Below, in pieces: positions 52,971 through 61,458 of a DNA stretch of 64,000 bases. The stretch comes from Stappia sp. TSB10P1A (lineage in GTDB: Bacteria > Pseudomonadota > Alphaproteobacteria > Rhizobiales > Stappiaceae): assembly GCF_900185725.1 (NCBI RefSeq), contig NZ_FYAU01000016.1, forward strand, positions 62,001 to 126,000. Reading direction: 5' to 3'. Within the stretch, counting starts at the first letter, position 1. Every line of letters begins with the position of its first letter. The notes beneath the pieces are model-generated. The model was not told the origin of the DNA. It searched no databases and was given only the letters and a program-made list of their open reading frames with translations. A program made the translations under genes and the position numbers.

Positions 52971-54167
52971 TCAGGCGGCAGCGCCGGACGATTGCTCTGC
53001 CAGCCGCTGCTTGAAATCCTGCGCGGCGCGCGCATAGCCGCCATCGGCTCCATCGATGAAATGGATATGGCGGTTTTCCTCAAGACTGAAGACAAGGCAG
53101 GTCATCAGCGCCTCGTCGGAGAGATGCAGGCCGTAGACCAGATGCCCCGCCGCCTCTCCCTTTTGCAGATAGGCGGTAAGAGCCTCCAGTTCGCGCCCGT
53201 CGAGGTCGAGCACGAGGCGCAGCATGTCGTCGAACTTGCGAAAGTCGGTGTTGAGCGCGAGCTGATGCAGATAGTGCTCCGGTTCGAACGGGCCGATGCG
53301 CCGGCCAGTGGCAACGCTGACGACGACGGCGACGCATGCAGCCAGCCCGGCCAGGTAGGCGCGCCACCGGCTGCGGCGCCAGCCAACCATCCGCGCCTCG
53401 ATCTTCAGCCCCGCAGGGGGAAAACGGAACTTCAGCGAACTGCGGCGCACCGGAGCGCTCGCGGGGTCTGCTCCCGTCAGATCGATGCCGAGCATGCCGC
53501 GAAGATCGTCGAGAATCCCGCTCAACTCCTCCATGCGGCCGCTGGCGGGCCGCAGGAGCAGCGTCGCGATCCTGCCACGGCGCGCCGGCAGCGGCTCCCA
53601 GCGACAGGACAGGCCGTCGAGCGGCGCGGGCTCCACGACATCCGGCTCGACGAGCCGGTAGGGGGCGACGCGCGCCTCGTCCTTGAGAATCGTCTCCGCA
53701 AGCTCGATGCCGCCGCCCGAGAACATGGCCAGGTTGTTGCCCCGGCTGAGTTCGAACTTCGCGACCCGCAGATCGGCCCCCTCTGCCCGCAGGGAGACGA
53801 CCGGAATGGCCGCGACCCGCAGATCGAGGCTGGCCGTCTCCCGCGCCATCGCGCGAACGGAGACGAGCGCACGACCGGCCTCCTCGGCAAGCGCCGGAGG
53901 CACCGCCACCAGCGCGCCGTCACCGCCGAACACGAACGGAAGCTCGATGCGCCCCGCCACGTTCAACACCGCAGAAACGACTGCCGCCGCAACCATATTG
54001 ACATGTTTGTAGCGCCCGGCGGCGATGGCATCGCGCGAGCGGACGATGTCCGAGGCCAGAAGGATCCAGTCATCGGGAAGCGGCTCGAAGGCGGCCGCAT
54101 CGCTCACTTTCGCGAACTCGCTGAACACCGGTAAGGCTTGGTAGAAGTGTCCGGTTCCCTCGGTCAT
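52971..54167 (-). CDS. DUF3095 family protein
   Basis: A 398-residue protein of unknown function with the features of DUF3095: FYQALPVFSEFAKVSD start, DWILLASDIVRSRDAIAAGRYK, VFGGDGALVAVP and a later GIDL/KFRFPPAGLKIEARMV region. The N-terminal half has a nucleotide-cyclase-like strand/helix order. A weak hydrophobic segment (about 295-312) is the only possible membrane part. The start MTEGTG is preferred to a frame with 23 extra cysteine-rich residues. It is 93 bases upstream of aroC on the same strand. Confidence 0.75.
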   Translation of the reverse strand: MTEGTGHFYQALPVFSEFAKVSDAAAFEPLPDDWILLASDIVRSRDAIAAGRYKHVNMVAAAVVSAVLNVAGRIELPFVFGGDGALVAVPPALAEEAGRALVSVRAMARETASLDLRVAAIPVVSLRAEGADLRVAKFELSRGNNLAMFSGGGIELAETILKDEARVAPYRLVEPDVVEPAPLDGLSCRWEPLPARRGRIATLLLRPASGRMEELSGILDDLRGMLGIDLTGADPASAPVRRSSLKFRFPPAGLKIEARMVGWRRSRWRAYLAGLAACVAVVVSVATGRRIGPFEPEHYLHQLALNTDFRKFDDMLRLVLDLDGRELEALTAYLQKGEAAGHLVYGLHLSDEALMTCLVFSLEENRHIHFIDGADGGYARAAQDFKQRLAEQSSGAAA

Positions 54168-54301
54168 ATCGCTCACGACACCATCCTTCCGCCTCACGCG
54201 GCAGTGTCCGCCACCGCTGCACCGCAGGCAAGGCATTCCGCCCTGCCAGTTGCCGATATCAGGAGCGGATCGAATCTCTTCAAGAACGGATATGGGCGCC
54301 G

Positions 54302-54790
54302 TCAGGCCTCCAGCAGACGCTTCCGCAAAGCGTGCAGACGCCGGGAGAGATCCCTCACCTCCTCCGGGTCGAGTCCGACGGCGGCCGCGATGCAGTCGGG
54401 CACCGCGCCCGCCGCCTGCTCGAGATCGCGCCCTTTGGGCGTCAGATGAACCCGCACGACCCGCTCGTCCTCGGCGTCCCGCGTGCGCCGGATCAGCCCG
54501 AGGCTTTCAAGCCGCTTGAGCAGCGGCGTCAGCGTGTTGGACTCCAGGTCCATGTGCCGGCCGATGTCCTTCACCATGCGGTTGTCCGCCTGCCACAGCA
54601 GCAGCATCACCAGATACTGCGGATAGGTCAGGCCGATATCGGCCAGCGCCTGGCGGTAGAGATGGTTGAAGGCGTGGGATGCCGCGTAGACGGAAAAGCA
54701 CAGAAGCTCTTGCGGCAGACCGCGGGTCGCCCCGTCATCGTCAAGCATGTTGGGGTCAAGCATGTTGGGGTCGGGCGTATCGGGCACCAT
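54302..54790 (-). CDS. MarR-family regulator, OhrR-like
   Basis: A 162-residue winged-helix regulator. The segment LLCFSVYAASHAFNHLYR contains the cysteine (about residue 31) that senses organic hydroperoxides in OhrR, followed by LTYPQYLVMLLLWQ and a wing RTRDAEDERVVRVHLTPKG. The start has TAGGAG 8 bases upstream. The N-terminus holds a DPNML duplication. No ohr gene lies beside it. A 16-base palindrome precedes it. Confidence 0.8.
   Translation of the reverse strand: MVPDTPDPNMLDPNMLDDDGATRGLPQELLCFSVYAASHAFNHLYRQALADIGLTYPQYLVMLLLWQADNRMVKDIGRHMDLESNTLTPLLKRLESLGLIRRTRDAEDERVVRVHLTPKGRDLEQAAGAVPDCIAAAVGLDPEEVRDLSRRLHALRKRLLEA
54741..54770. repeat. 15-bp tandem duplication inside the OhrR-like gene
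   Basis: TCAAGCATGTTGGGG occurs twice head to tail, giving DPNMLDPNML in the protein. Exactly identical, hence recent. Confidence 0.9.
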
Positions 54791-55152
54791 GTCGGATCTC
54801 CTATGAGCTGGATATAGATCGCGCGCGATCTTTTATCAAGCCCCTGTTCCCGGCCATGCAAAGCCGCCGCGGCCGACGCCCTTCGCCGGCTGGCGACCCG
54901 GTCGATGCGGCGACCGGCGCCATCGAAACGCCATGCTTGACTGGCAGACTGAAAGACGTGTGGACATTGCGTCCGGGCAGGAGGCGTAGCCGCCGATCAC
55001 ATCGGCGAAGCAGTCACAACTGGCACCCCGCTTCAAAGCGCCGATGAACCGGCGACGTCCATTCGCGCTTCTGCCGATCCCCACTTGACGCCAGAGCCGA
55101 GGTTTTGTTCGATCCCGCCCCGGACCATAAGGGCGGGTCCACGGAGAACACG
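54791..55152. other. Intergenic region OhrR-like / DUF1344
   Basis: 362 bases. It holds the palindrome at 54816 and the promoter area of the DUF1344 gene; I see no other gene. Confidence 0.6.
54816..54831. promoter_or_regulatory. Palindrome AGATCGCGCGCGATCT, possible OhrR operator
   Basis: A perfect 16-base palindrome 26 bases before the regulator start. MarR-family regulators often bind such a dyad at their own promoter. Confidence 0.5.
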
Positions 55153-55413
55153 ATGAAACGCATGCTGCAGATGATCCTTGCCGCCGTCATGCTGACGCTT
55201 GCCGGAACGGCCGCGTCCCTGGCCGGCGAAGTCGAGGCGACCATTGTCGAGATTCGTCCCGACGCATCGGTGATGGTGCTGTCGGACGGCCAGACCTATG
55301 CCATCCCGGTCGACTTCTTCGTCGACGACCTGAAGACCGGCATGCGGGTGCTGGTGTTCTACGACGAGACGACCAGCAACCGCATGCTGACCGACGTCCA
55401 GATCCTCGACTGA
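55153..55413 (+). CDS. DUF1344 family small periplasmic protein
   Basis: An 86-residue protein with a signal peptide (about 1-24, ending in SLAGE) and a small beta domain (VEATIVEIRPDASVMVLSDG, then YAIPVDFFVDDLKTGMRVLV). DUF1344 proteins are alphaproteobacterial, of unknown function. GGAGA 6 bases before the ATG. It is convergent with the phosphatase gene, 13 bases apart. Confidence 0.8.
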   Translation: MKRMLQMILAAVMLTLAGTAASLAGEVEATIVEIRPDASVMVLSDGQTYAIPVDFFVDDLKTGMRVLVFYDETTSNRMLTDVQILD

Positions 55414-55426
55414 CCGCCTCCGGCGG

Positions 55427-56065
55427 TCAGACCCACTCTATCTCCCCGTCCTTCCAGACGAGAAACCGATCCTGCGGGATGTCGAGCGTCGGGATGTCCT
55501 GAGGCGGCATCGGCAGCAGGCGGCCTTGCAGCACGCGCATCACTCCGCCGTGGGAGACCACCACGGCGGGGTGCGTGATCGTGGCGAGCCAAGCGTCGAT
55601 CCGGCTCGACAGCATCCGGTAGCTTTCGCCCTCCGGCGGCACGAACCCCCACTTGTCGGCCTTTCTGGCCGCGGCCTGTTCCGGGGAGCGCGCGGCGATC
55701 TCGGGAATTGTATAGCCTTCCCAGGCGCCGAAGGTGATCTCCCGCAGCCGTTCATCGCGCTGGTAGAGATCCGTCGGCAGGTCGAGTTCGCCAAAGATCA
55801 GATCCATGGTTTCGACCGCCCGCGACAGGGGCGAGACGAAATAGGACAGGTCCTGCAGCGAGATGTCCTGTTCCTTCAGGTAGTCCCGCAGGGCGGCGCC
55901 ATTGCGCCTGGCCTGGTCGCGTCCCGTGTCGTTGAGCGGGATGTCGCGCTGCCCCTGCATCCGGCCTTCGGCATTCCAGTCCGTCTGCCCGTGGCGGATG
56001 AAGATCATGAAGGGGGGAGCGAAGCGGGCCGCACCCGCCCCGGAATTGTTCCCGGACTTGTTCAT
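55427..56065 (-). CDS. Histidine phosphatase (phosphoglycerate mutase-like) family protein
   Basis: A 212-residue enzyme with the catalytic RHGQTDWN (about 24-31), an arginine in SPLSRAVET and a second histidine in VVSHGGVMR. The acidic residue is in REITFGAWEG. These enzymes dephosphorylate small molecules; the substrate is unknown. It lies 93 bases after fabI. Confidence 0.9.
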   Translation of the reverse strand: MNKSGNNSGAGAARFAPPFMIFIRHGQTDWNAEGRMQGQRDIPLNDTGRDQARRNGAALRDYLKEQDISLQDLSYFVSPLSRAVETMDLIFGELDLPTDLYQRDERLREITFGAWEGYTIPEIAARSPEQAAARKADKWGFVPPEGESYRMLSSRIDAWLATITHPAVVVSHGGVMRVLQGRLLPMPPQDIPTLDIPQDRFLVWKDGEIEWV

Positions 56066-56158
56066 TGCACCTCCGAAGACGCGCCATCGCGGCCGACGCT
56101 CACCCGCCCTTGCGGACAGGGGGACCGCTGTTCGGCGCTCTTGCCATTTCGGGAAAGG

Positions 56159-56977
56159 TCAGTCCTTGACCACCGAGATGTCGGGAGCATCGACTGCCTT
56201 CATGCCGACAATGTGGTAGCCGCAATCGACGTGCTGGATTTCGCCGGTGACACCGCGCCCAAGGTCCGACAGCAGGAACAGGGCGGCATCGCCCACCTCC
56301 TCGATCGTGACCGTGCGGCGCAGCGGGGCGTTGTACTCGTTCCACTTGAGGATGTAGCGGAAGTCGCCGATGCCCGAGGCGGCGAGCGTCTTGATCGGGC
56401 CGGCCGAGATCGCGTTGACGCGGATCGCGCCCTTGCCGAGGTCCGCCGCGAGATAACGCACGCTCGCCTCAAGCGCCGCCTTGGCGACGCCCATGACGTT
56501 GTAATGCGGCATCACCTTCTCGGCGCCGTAATAGGTGAGCGTCAGCATCGAGCCGCCGTCGGTCATCAGCTTCTCGGCGCGCTGCGCGACGGACGTGAAG
56601 GAGTAGCAGGAGATCTGCATCGTGTTGCGGAAGTTCTCCGCCGAAGTATCGACATAGCGACCGGTCAGTTCGTCCTTGTCGGAGAAGGCGACCGCGTGCA
56701 CGAGAAAGTCGATCTTTCCCCACATCTCTTCGAGGCGGGCGAAGACGGCATCGATGGTGGTCTCGTCCAGCACATCGCAATGACCGACCACCTGTGCGCC
56801 CAGTTCGGCGGCCAGCGGCTCCACCCGCTTGCGCAGCGCATCGCCCTGATAGGTCAACGCGATCTCCGCGCCGGCATCGGCGAGCGCCTTGGCGATCCCC
56901 CAAGCGATGGACCGATTGTTCGCGACACCCATAATAAGGCCGCGCTTCCCAGCCATCAGTCCCTGCGTCATCGCCAT
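56159..56977 (-). CDS. fabI: Enoyl-ACP reductase (NADH)
   Basis: A 272-residue SDR-type reductase for the last step of fatty-acid elongation. It has the GLIMGVANNRSIAWGIAKAL cofactor loop and the FabI catalytic pair Y-x6-K (TYYGAEKVMPHYNVMGVAKAALE). Triclosan-type inhibitors act on it. GGAG lies before the chosen ATG; the longer frame adds 19 residues without similarity. Confidence 0.96.
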   Translation of the reverse strand: MAMTQGLMAGKRGLIMGVANNRSIAWGIAKALADAGAEIALTYQGDALRKRVEPLAAELGAQVVGHCDVLDETTIDAVFARLEEMWGKIDFLVHAVAFSDKDELTGRYVDTSAENFRNTMQISCYSFTSVAQRAEKLMTDGGSMLTLTYYGAEKVMPHYNVMGVAKAALEASVRYLAADLGKGAIRVNAISAGPIKTLAASGIGDFRYILKWNEYNAPLRRTVTIEEVGDAALFLLSDLGRGVTGEIQHVDCGYHIVGMKAVDAPDISVVKD

Positions 56978-57198
56978 GCTCAAGTCTCCAGCAAGTCCAT
57001 ACACGCGGCGTTCGCCATACGGGCCGAACGCCAACCGCCCCGCACCGCAACCGGCAGTCCGGGACGGTTCCTATGGCACAGCCCCCCCACCGCTTCAAGC
57101 CATCGCCAGCCGCCTGTCCCACATCGACTGCTTCGTAAAATGTGATATGCGTGACCCTCCACGCTCCCTGTCCTCGTTTTCCAGATCCCGGTCCAGCC

Positions 57199-58623
57199 AT
57201 GTCCGACGCCAGCCTCCTCGCCCCGCTCATCGACATTGTCGGGCCGCGCAACGCCCTGACCGACCCTGCCGATACAGCCCCCTATCTGCGGGAATGGCGC
57301 GATCTCTATCAGGGGCGCACACCGGTCGTGCTGCGGCCGGGCTCGCGCGAGGAAGTGTCGGCGATCCTTGCCCATGCCGACAGGACAGGCCTGAAGATCG
57401 TGCCGCAGGGCGGCAATACCGGGCTCGTCGGCGGGCAAATTCCCGATGATTCCGCTACGGAAATCGTGCTCAGCCTCGGCCGACTGAACCGCATCCGCGA
57501 TGTCGATGCGCAGGGCTATACGATGACCGTGGAGGCCGGGTGCACGCTGCAGGCGATCCATGACGCAGCCGGAGAGGTCGACCGCTTCTTCCCGCTGACG
57601 CTCGGCTCGCAAGGCTCCTGCCAGATCGGCGGCAACATCGCGACGAATGCCGGCGGCACCGCGGTCCTTGCCTATGGCAATACCCGCGACCTCGTTCTCG
57701 GACTGGAGGTCGTGCTCGCCGACGGCCGTGTCGTCGACGGTCTCCGGGGCCTGCGCAAGGACAATACCGGTTACGATCTGAAACAATTATTTATCGGCTC
57801 GGAAGGCACGCTCGGCATCCTCACGGCGGCGGTCCTGAAGCTCTATCCGCGCCCGCGCGCGCAGGATGTCGCCTTCGTCGGACTGGCCTCGCCGCAGGAC
57901 GCGCTGGAGCTGTTCACCCGCGCCAGGGCCCGCGCCGGTGCCATGCTGACCGGGTTCGAACTGATGCCGCGCGTCGGGCTGGAGTTTTCCGTCCGCCACC
58001 TTGCCGGTGCGCGCGACCCGCTGCAGGCCCCCTCGCCCTGGTACGTGCTGATGGAGCTTTCCTCCGGCACGGACGGCGAGGAAGGCGAAAACCCGACCCG
58101 CATCCTGATGGAGACCATTCTCGGCGAGGCTTATGAAGCCGGACTGGTCGAAGATGCCGCCCTTGCCGAATCGGTCGCCCAAGCCTCCGCCTTCTGGCAT
58201 TTGCGGCACGGCATGTCGGAGGTGCAGCGCGAAGAAGGCGGCTCGATCAAGCACGACGTCTCCGTCCCCGTCGCCAGCGTTCCGGCCTTTCTCGACGAGG
58301 CGATCGCCGCCGTCGAGGCCATGGTGCCCGGCTGCCGGCCGGTGCCGTTCGGCCACATGGGCGATGGCAACATCCACTTCAACGTCAGCCAGCCGGTCGG
58401 CGCCGACAAGGCCGCCTATCTGGCGCGCTGGGACGAGATGAACGACCTCGTTCACGGCATCGTCCTGAAATATGGCGGATCGATCTCGGCCGAACACGGG
58501 ATCGGGCGGCTGAAGCGGGACCTGCTCGCGCAGGTCAAGTCCCCGGTCGAGCTGGAGCTGATGCGCCGGATCAAGGCGGCCTTCGATCCTAACAACACGC
58601 TCAACCCTGGGCGTATTCTCTGA
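57199..58623 (+). CDS. FAD-binding oxidoreductase, D-2-hydroxyacid dehydrogenase type (GlcD/D2HGDH-like)
   Basis: A 474-residue flavoprotein. The PCMH-type FAD domain (about 40-220) contains PQGGNTGLVGGQIPD, SQGSCQIGGNIATNAGG and GYDLKQLFIGSEGTLGI. The C-terminal substrate domain has GHMGDGNIHFN and SAEHGIGRLKRDLL, with histidines for the 2-hydroxyacid. D-lactate, glycolate or D-2-hydroxyglutarate are candidates. It is divergent from fabI. Confidence 0.9.
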   Translation: MSDASLLAPLIDIVGPRNALTDPADTAPYLREWRDLYQGRTPVVLRPGSREEVSAILAHADRTGLKIVPQGGNTGLVGGQIPDDSATEIVLSLGRLNRIRDVDAQGYTMTVEAGCTLQAIHDAAGEVDRFFPLTLGSQGSCQIGGNIATNAGGTAVLAYGNTRDLVLGLEVVLADGRVVDGLRGLRKDNTGYDLKQLFIGSEGTLGILTAAVLKLYPRPRAQDVAFVGLASPQDALELFTRARARAGAMLTGFELMPRVGLEFSVRHLAGARDPLQAPSPWYVLMELSSGTDGEEGENPTRILMETILGEAYEAGLVEDAALAESVAQASAFWHLRHGMSEVQREEGGSIKHDVSVPVASVPAFLDEAIAAVEAMVPGCRPVPFGHMGDGNIHFNVSQPVGADKAAYLARWDEMNDLVHGIVLKYGGSISAEHGIGRLKRDLLAQVKSPVELELMRRIKAAFDPNNTLNPGRIL

Positions 58624-58626
58624 CCG

Positions 58627-59415
58627 TCAGAACAGGTCGAGCTGGCCGGCCGCGGGTCCGGCCGGCTGCTCCTTCGCTGTCTTTCCGACCGATGCCTCGC
58701 GCGACGACGGCGCCGGTCCGCCTGGCGTCTTCTCAAGGGTGATCGGCGCGGTCAGGGCTTCGTCGTCATCGCGGGCCGAATTGACCCTCCGCGACACCGG
58801 AACGGCCTCGAAGAAATCGTCCGGCGCCGGTTTGAGCAAGGCGACCGCCTCCTTGACCGGCGTGCCGCCGACATCGAGCCAGGCGTCGAAGTCCGGTCGC
58901 GCGATCACGGCCGGCATCCGGTGATGGATCGGCGCCAGCGCGCCGTTCGCCGGAACGGTCAGCAAGGCCCCGGTCTCGATCTCGCCGCCATCCGGATCGC
59001 ACCACTCTTCCCAAAGACCGGCCAGGGCGACGAGGCCTCCCTGACGGGGCCGTATGTACCAGGGTTGCTTGGAGCCATCCTCGGCAAGGTGCCATTCGTA
59101 ATAGCCGCTGGCCGGCACGAGGCAGCGGCGATGGCGAATAGCCGCGCGGAACGAGGGCTTGTCCGCAACCGTCTCCGCCCTTGCATTGACCAGCAGCGAG
59201 AAGGTCGAGGGATCCTTCACCCATCCCGGCACCAGCCCCCAGCGCACCAGGGCAAAGCGTCTCGCCCCATGGGCCTGGCGGATGGTCGCGATAGGCTGGG
59301 TCGGCGCGATGTTGAAGCGCGGGGGCATGCCCTCGGCGCCCGGCGCGGCGCCGAGATAGTCGAAGACGCTGCGCAACTCCTCCGAAGAGGCCTTGAGGGC
59401 AAAACGGCCGCACAT
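58627..59415 (-). CDS. SOS response-associated peptidase (YedK/HMCES family)
   Basis: A 262-residue protein starting MCGRF; Cys2 forms a thiazolidine crosslink with abasic DNA in YedK/HMCES. NARAET, SGYYEWH and IHHRMP complete the active site. It protects abasic sites in single-stranded DNA. The longer frame with 56 extra residues would hide the catalytic cysteine, so the ATG at MCGRF is used. No alphaproteobacterial LexA box (GTTC-N7-GTTC) was found upstream. Confidence 0.93.
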   Translation of the reverse strand: MCGRFALKASSEELRSVFDYLGAAPGAEGMPPRFNIAPTQPIATIRQAHGARRFALVRWGLVPGWVKDPSTFSLLVNARAETVADKPSFRAAIRHRRCLVPASGYYEWHLAEDGSKQPWYIRPRQGGLVALAGLWEEWCDPDGGEIETGALLTVPANGALAPIHHRMPAVIARPDFDAWLDVGGTPVKEAVALLKPAPDDFFEAVPVSRRVNSARDDDEALTAPITLEKTPGGPAPSSREASVGKTAKEQPAGPAAGQLDLF

Positions 59416-59547
59416 GAGATCCCGATCCTGTTGCCGGTCGCCGCCGGACCATCGTTTCAAGTTGCCAGTTATCGTATTCGCGCAATTAGGCAAATCGAAA
59501 CCCCATGCAGTTAAAACTGCCGAGATGAGTTCGTCAAAGGACGTCAA

Positions 59548-60054
59548 ATGAGCCTCGCGGAACCGACATTGGGAGAAGGGCACCTATCGGCTGAGCGGCT
59601 CCTTGCGGCGAACATCAATCCGCGCACGGGGCTTGCCACCGATTACCTCAATCATTTCAACGAGGTGGTGATGCTGCTCGAGATGCTCCCGGACATGCCG
59701 GAATGCGCCGAGGACGTTCTTGACTGGCAGCCGCTCAGCTATGAGCAGCATTTCGAGGCCTCGAACTTCGCCGAGAAGCATCTGGCGATCGAGGCGTTCC
59801 AGGCGGCCCCTTCCACCGTGCGCAAGGCACTGAAGGACGTTGTCGCGACCCTGGACACCGCCGTGTGCGAGAAGCAGGGCCGTTTGCGCGAAACCGACGA
59901 TATCATGGCGGTGGCGCCGGCCGTCGCCCTGCAGACCGTTGAAGAGATCAAGCCGCTGATCGCCACCGCAAGCGCGATCATTCACGGCCATCTCGATGCG
60001 TCCGATGTTTCCGAGACGGACTCGCAAGCCTCGATCGACGCCCTGTTCGCTTGA
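59548..60054 (+). CDS. Conserved hypothetical protein, 168 residues
   Basis: I cannot assign a function. A soluble, acidic, helical protein: LNHFNEVVMLLEMLPDMPEC (about 35-54), then LDWQPLSYEQHFEASNF and a long helical end. The sequence has alphaproteobacterial character and normal codon use. AAAGGA seven bases before the ATG. The next gene (NUDIX) starts 5 bases after the stop, so they are probably co-transcribed. Confidence 0.7.
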   Translation: MSLAEPTLGEGHLSAERLLAANINPRTGLATDYLNHFNEVVMLLEMLPDMPECAEDVLDWQPLSYEQHFEASNFAEKHLAIEAFQAAPSTVRKALKDVVATLDTAVCEKQGRLRETDDIMAVAPAVALQTVEEIKPLIATASAIIHGHLDASDVSETDSQASIDALFA

Positions 60055-60059
60055 GAGCC

Positions 60060-60485
60060 ATGGGCGGTGCGAATCACCCACGGCTCGGGGTCAGCATTCT
60101 CCTGCAACAGCGGGACGAGGTGCTGCTGATCAAGCGTGGCAAGCCCCCCTTTGCCGGCCACTGGAGCCTGCCGGGCGGGACGGTCGAGTTCGGAGAGCGG
60201 CTGCGCGAGGCGGCGGCGCGCGAACTCTTCGAAGAGACCGGGCTGTCGGCGCAACTGGAGCCGGTACCGGTCGAGATCGTCGAACTGGTGCCCGACACCG
60301 CCACCGGGACACGCCATTTCGTCATCGCCATCTTCCTCGCCCGCCAGCCGGAAGGCAGGCTGCGGCCCGGCGACGACGCCGCGGATGCCGCCTTTTTCGG
60401 TGCCGACACCCTCGGCGGGCTCTCCATGACGCCAGGAACCGCCGCGCGGATCCTCCGCCTGATCGGCGGCCTGCGCCCCGAATGA
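60060..60485 (+). CDS. NUDIX hydrolase
   Basis: A 141-residue hydrolase with the Nudix box in its usual form (GGTVEFGERLREAAARELFEE, about 41-61). It acts on nucleoside diphosphates linked to another moiety, such as ADP-sugars or damaged nucleotides. The start is an ATG with GAGAG before; a TTG 9 bases upstream overlapping the preceding stop is an alternative. Confidence 0.88.
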   Translation: MGGANHPRLGVSILLQQRDEVLLIKRGKPPFAGHWSLPGGTVEFGERLREAAARELFEETGLSAQLEPVPVEIVELVPDTATGTRHFVIAIFLARQPEGRLRPGDDAADAAFFGADTLGGLSMTPGTAARILRLIGGLRPE

Positions 60486-60537
60486 GGCGCGCCGCCTCCC
60501 CTTGCGGAACGAACCGGGACAGCGCATCTTGCCGGCC

Positions 60538-60966
60538 ATGACCCGCCGACCCCGTTCCGCTTCCGGCTCCAAGCGCCTGCGAGCACTCGCCCTGCCGCTG
60601 GCCGTCCTGCTCCTTGCCGGGCTGGGGCATCCTGCCCTCGCCCAGGTGCCTCCCCGCACCGACGACCCGCCCTACGAGGCCGATCTGATGCGGCTTTCGG
60701 AGATCCTTGGCGCCCTCCATTACCTTCGCCCGCTCTGCGGGTCCCCGGACGGCAGCGTCTGGCGCGACCAGATGGAGGCGCTGCTGGAGGCGGAAGTGCA
60801 GGATGACGAGCGCAGGCGGCGCTTCATCGAGCGCTTCAACCAGGGTTATCGCGGCTTTTCCTCGGTCTATCTCAAGTGCACGCCAGCGGCCGAAGCCGCA
60901 CTTGCGCGGTATATCGAGGAGGGCAGCGCCCTGACCCGCAATGTCACCACCCGCTACAACCGCTGA
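60538..60966 (+). CDS. TIGR02301 family protein
   Basis: A 142-residue protein with a basic start, a signal peptide (about 12-36, cleavage near ALA) and a mature domain with LSEILGALHYLRPLC and two conserved cysteines (the second in LKCTP). The TIGR02301 family is alphaproteobacterial with unknown role; probably periplasmic. It follows the NUDIX gene by 52 bases. Confidence 0.75.
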   Translation: MTRRPRSASGSKRLRALALPLAVLLLAGLGHPALAQVPPRTDDPPYEADLMRLSEILGALHYLRPLCGSPDGSVWRDQMEALLEAEVQDDERRRRFIERFNQGYRGFSSVYLKCTPAAEAALARYIEEGSALTRNVTTRYNR

Positions 60967-60970
60967 ATTG

Positions 60971-60989
60971 CTAAACCGGCGTTAACCAT
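60971..60989. promoter_or_regulatory. CtrA-like box (CTAA-N7-TTAACCAT)
   Basis: The second half TTAACCAT is the ideal CtrA half-site, and the first deviates at one base. A GANTC site (GACTC, 61041) follows. It lies about 120-140 bases before the 90-residue unknown gene. Confidence 0.5.
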
Positions 60990-61109
60990 ATTCCGCGGAT
61001 TTTAACGAACGAGTTAAGCTTTTCTTTACGGTCCCGCCGCGACTCACGCAAAGTGAGCGCATCAAAATGCCACGCCTTTTCCGGGGCGGAGGCCAGCAGG
61101 CGGGCCGAA

Positions 61110-61382
61110 ATGCGCGACACCGACAACACCGACGCCGAGTTCGACGAGGCGACAGCCACCGACCAGGACATCCGGCGGATGGCGCTCGGCTATATCGACC
61201 ATGCCTTCGCCGAGGCCGTGGCCGACGGTCTCGATTCGGCGGCGGTGGCGCATGCCGCCTTGTTTACAGCCTTTGCCGACCTTGTCATGACCTTTGGCGA
61301 GGAAGCCGTCGCGCAACTGGCGGAAGGCCTGCCGGAGCGGGTCCGGCGCGGCGACTACACCCTGTTCAAGCCCATGCATTGA
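61110..61382 (+). CDS. Hypothetical protein, 90 residues
   Basis: Not recognised. An acidic N-terminus (RDTDNTDAEFDEATATDQD) precedes a helical body (RRMALGYIDHAFAEAVADGL, then ALFTAFADLVMTFGEEAVAQL), so probably a small soluble helical protein. A GTG 57 bases upstream would lengthen it. The upstream region has a CtrA-like box and GANTC, hinting at cell-cycle control. The ribosome site of the ATG is weak. Confidence 0.65.
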   Translation: MRDTDNTDAEFDEATATDQDIRRMALGYIDHAFAEAVADGLDSAAVAHAALFTAFADLVMTFGEEAVAQLAEGLPERVRRGDYTLFKPMH

Positions 61383-61458
61383 TCCGCCGCGCCTTTCGCG
61401 CGGCGCTTGTCGAGACGTCAGGGCAACCCACCTGACCGCCAAACCTTGGGCCCTGCTC

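Noticed and set aside
59416-59547. LexA box upstream of the YedK-like gene
   Set aside because: No GTTC-N7-GTTC pattern is present in this gap, so SOS control cannot be supported. A GCAGTT-AA-AACTGC inverted repeat (59507-59520) is present but of unknown value.
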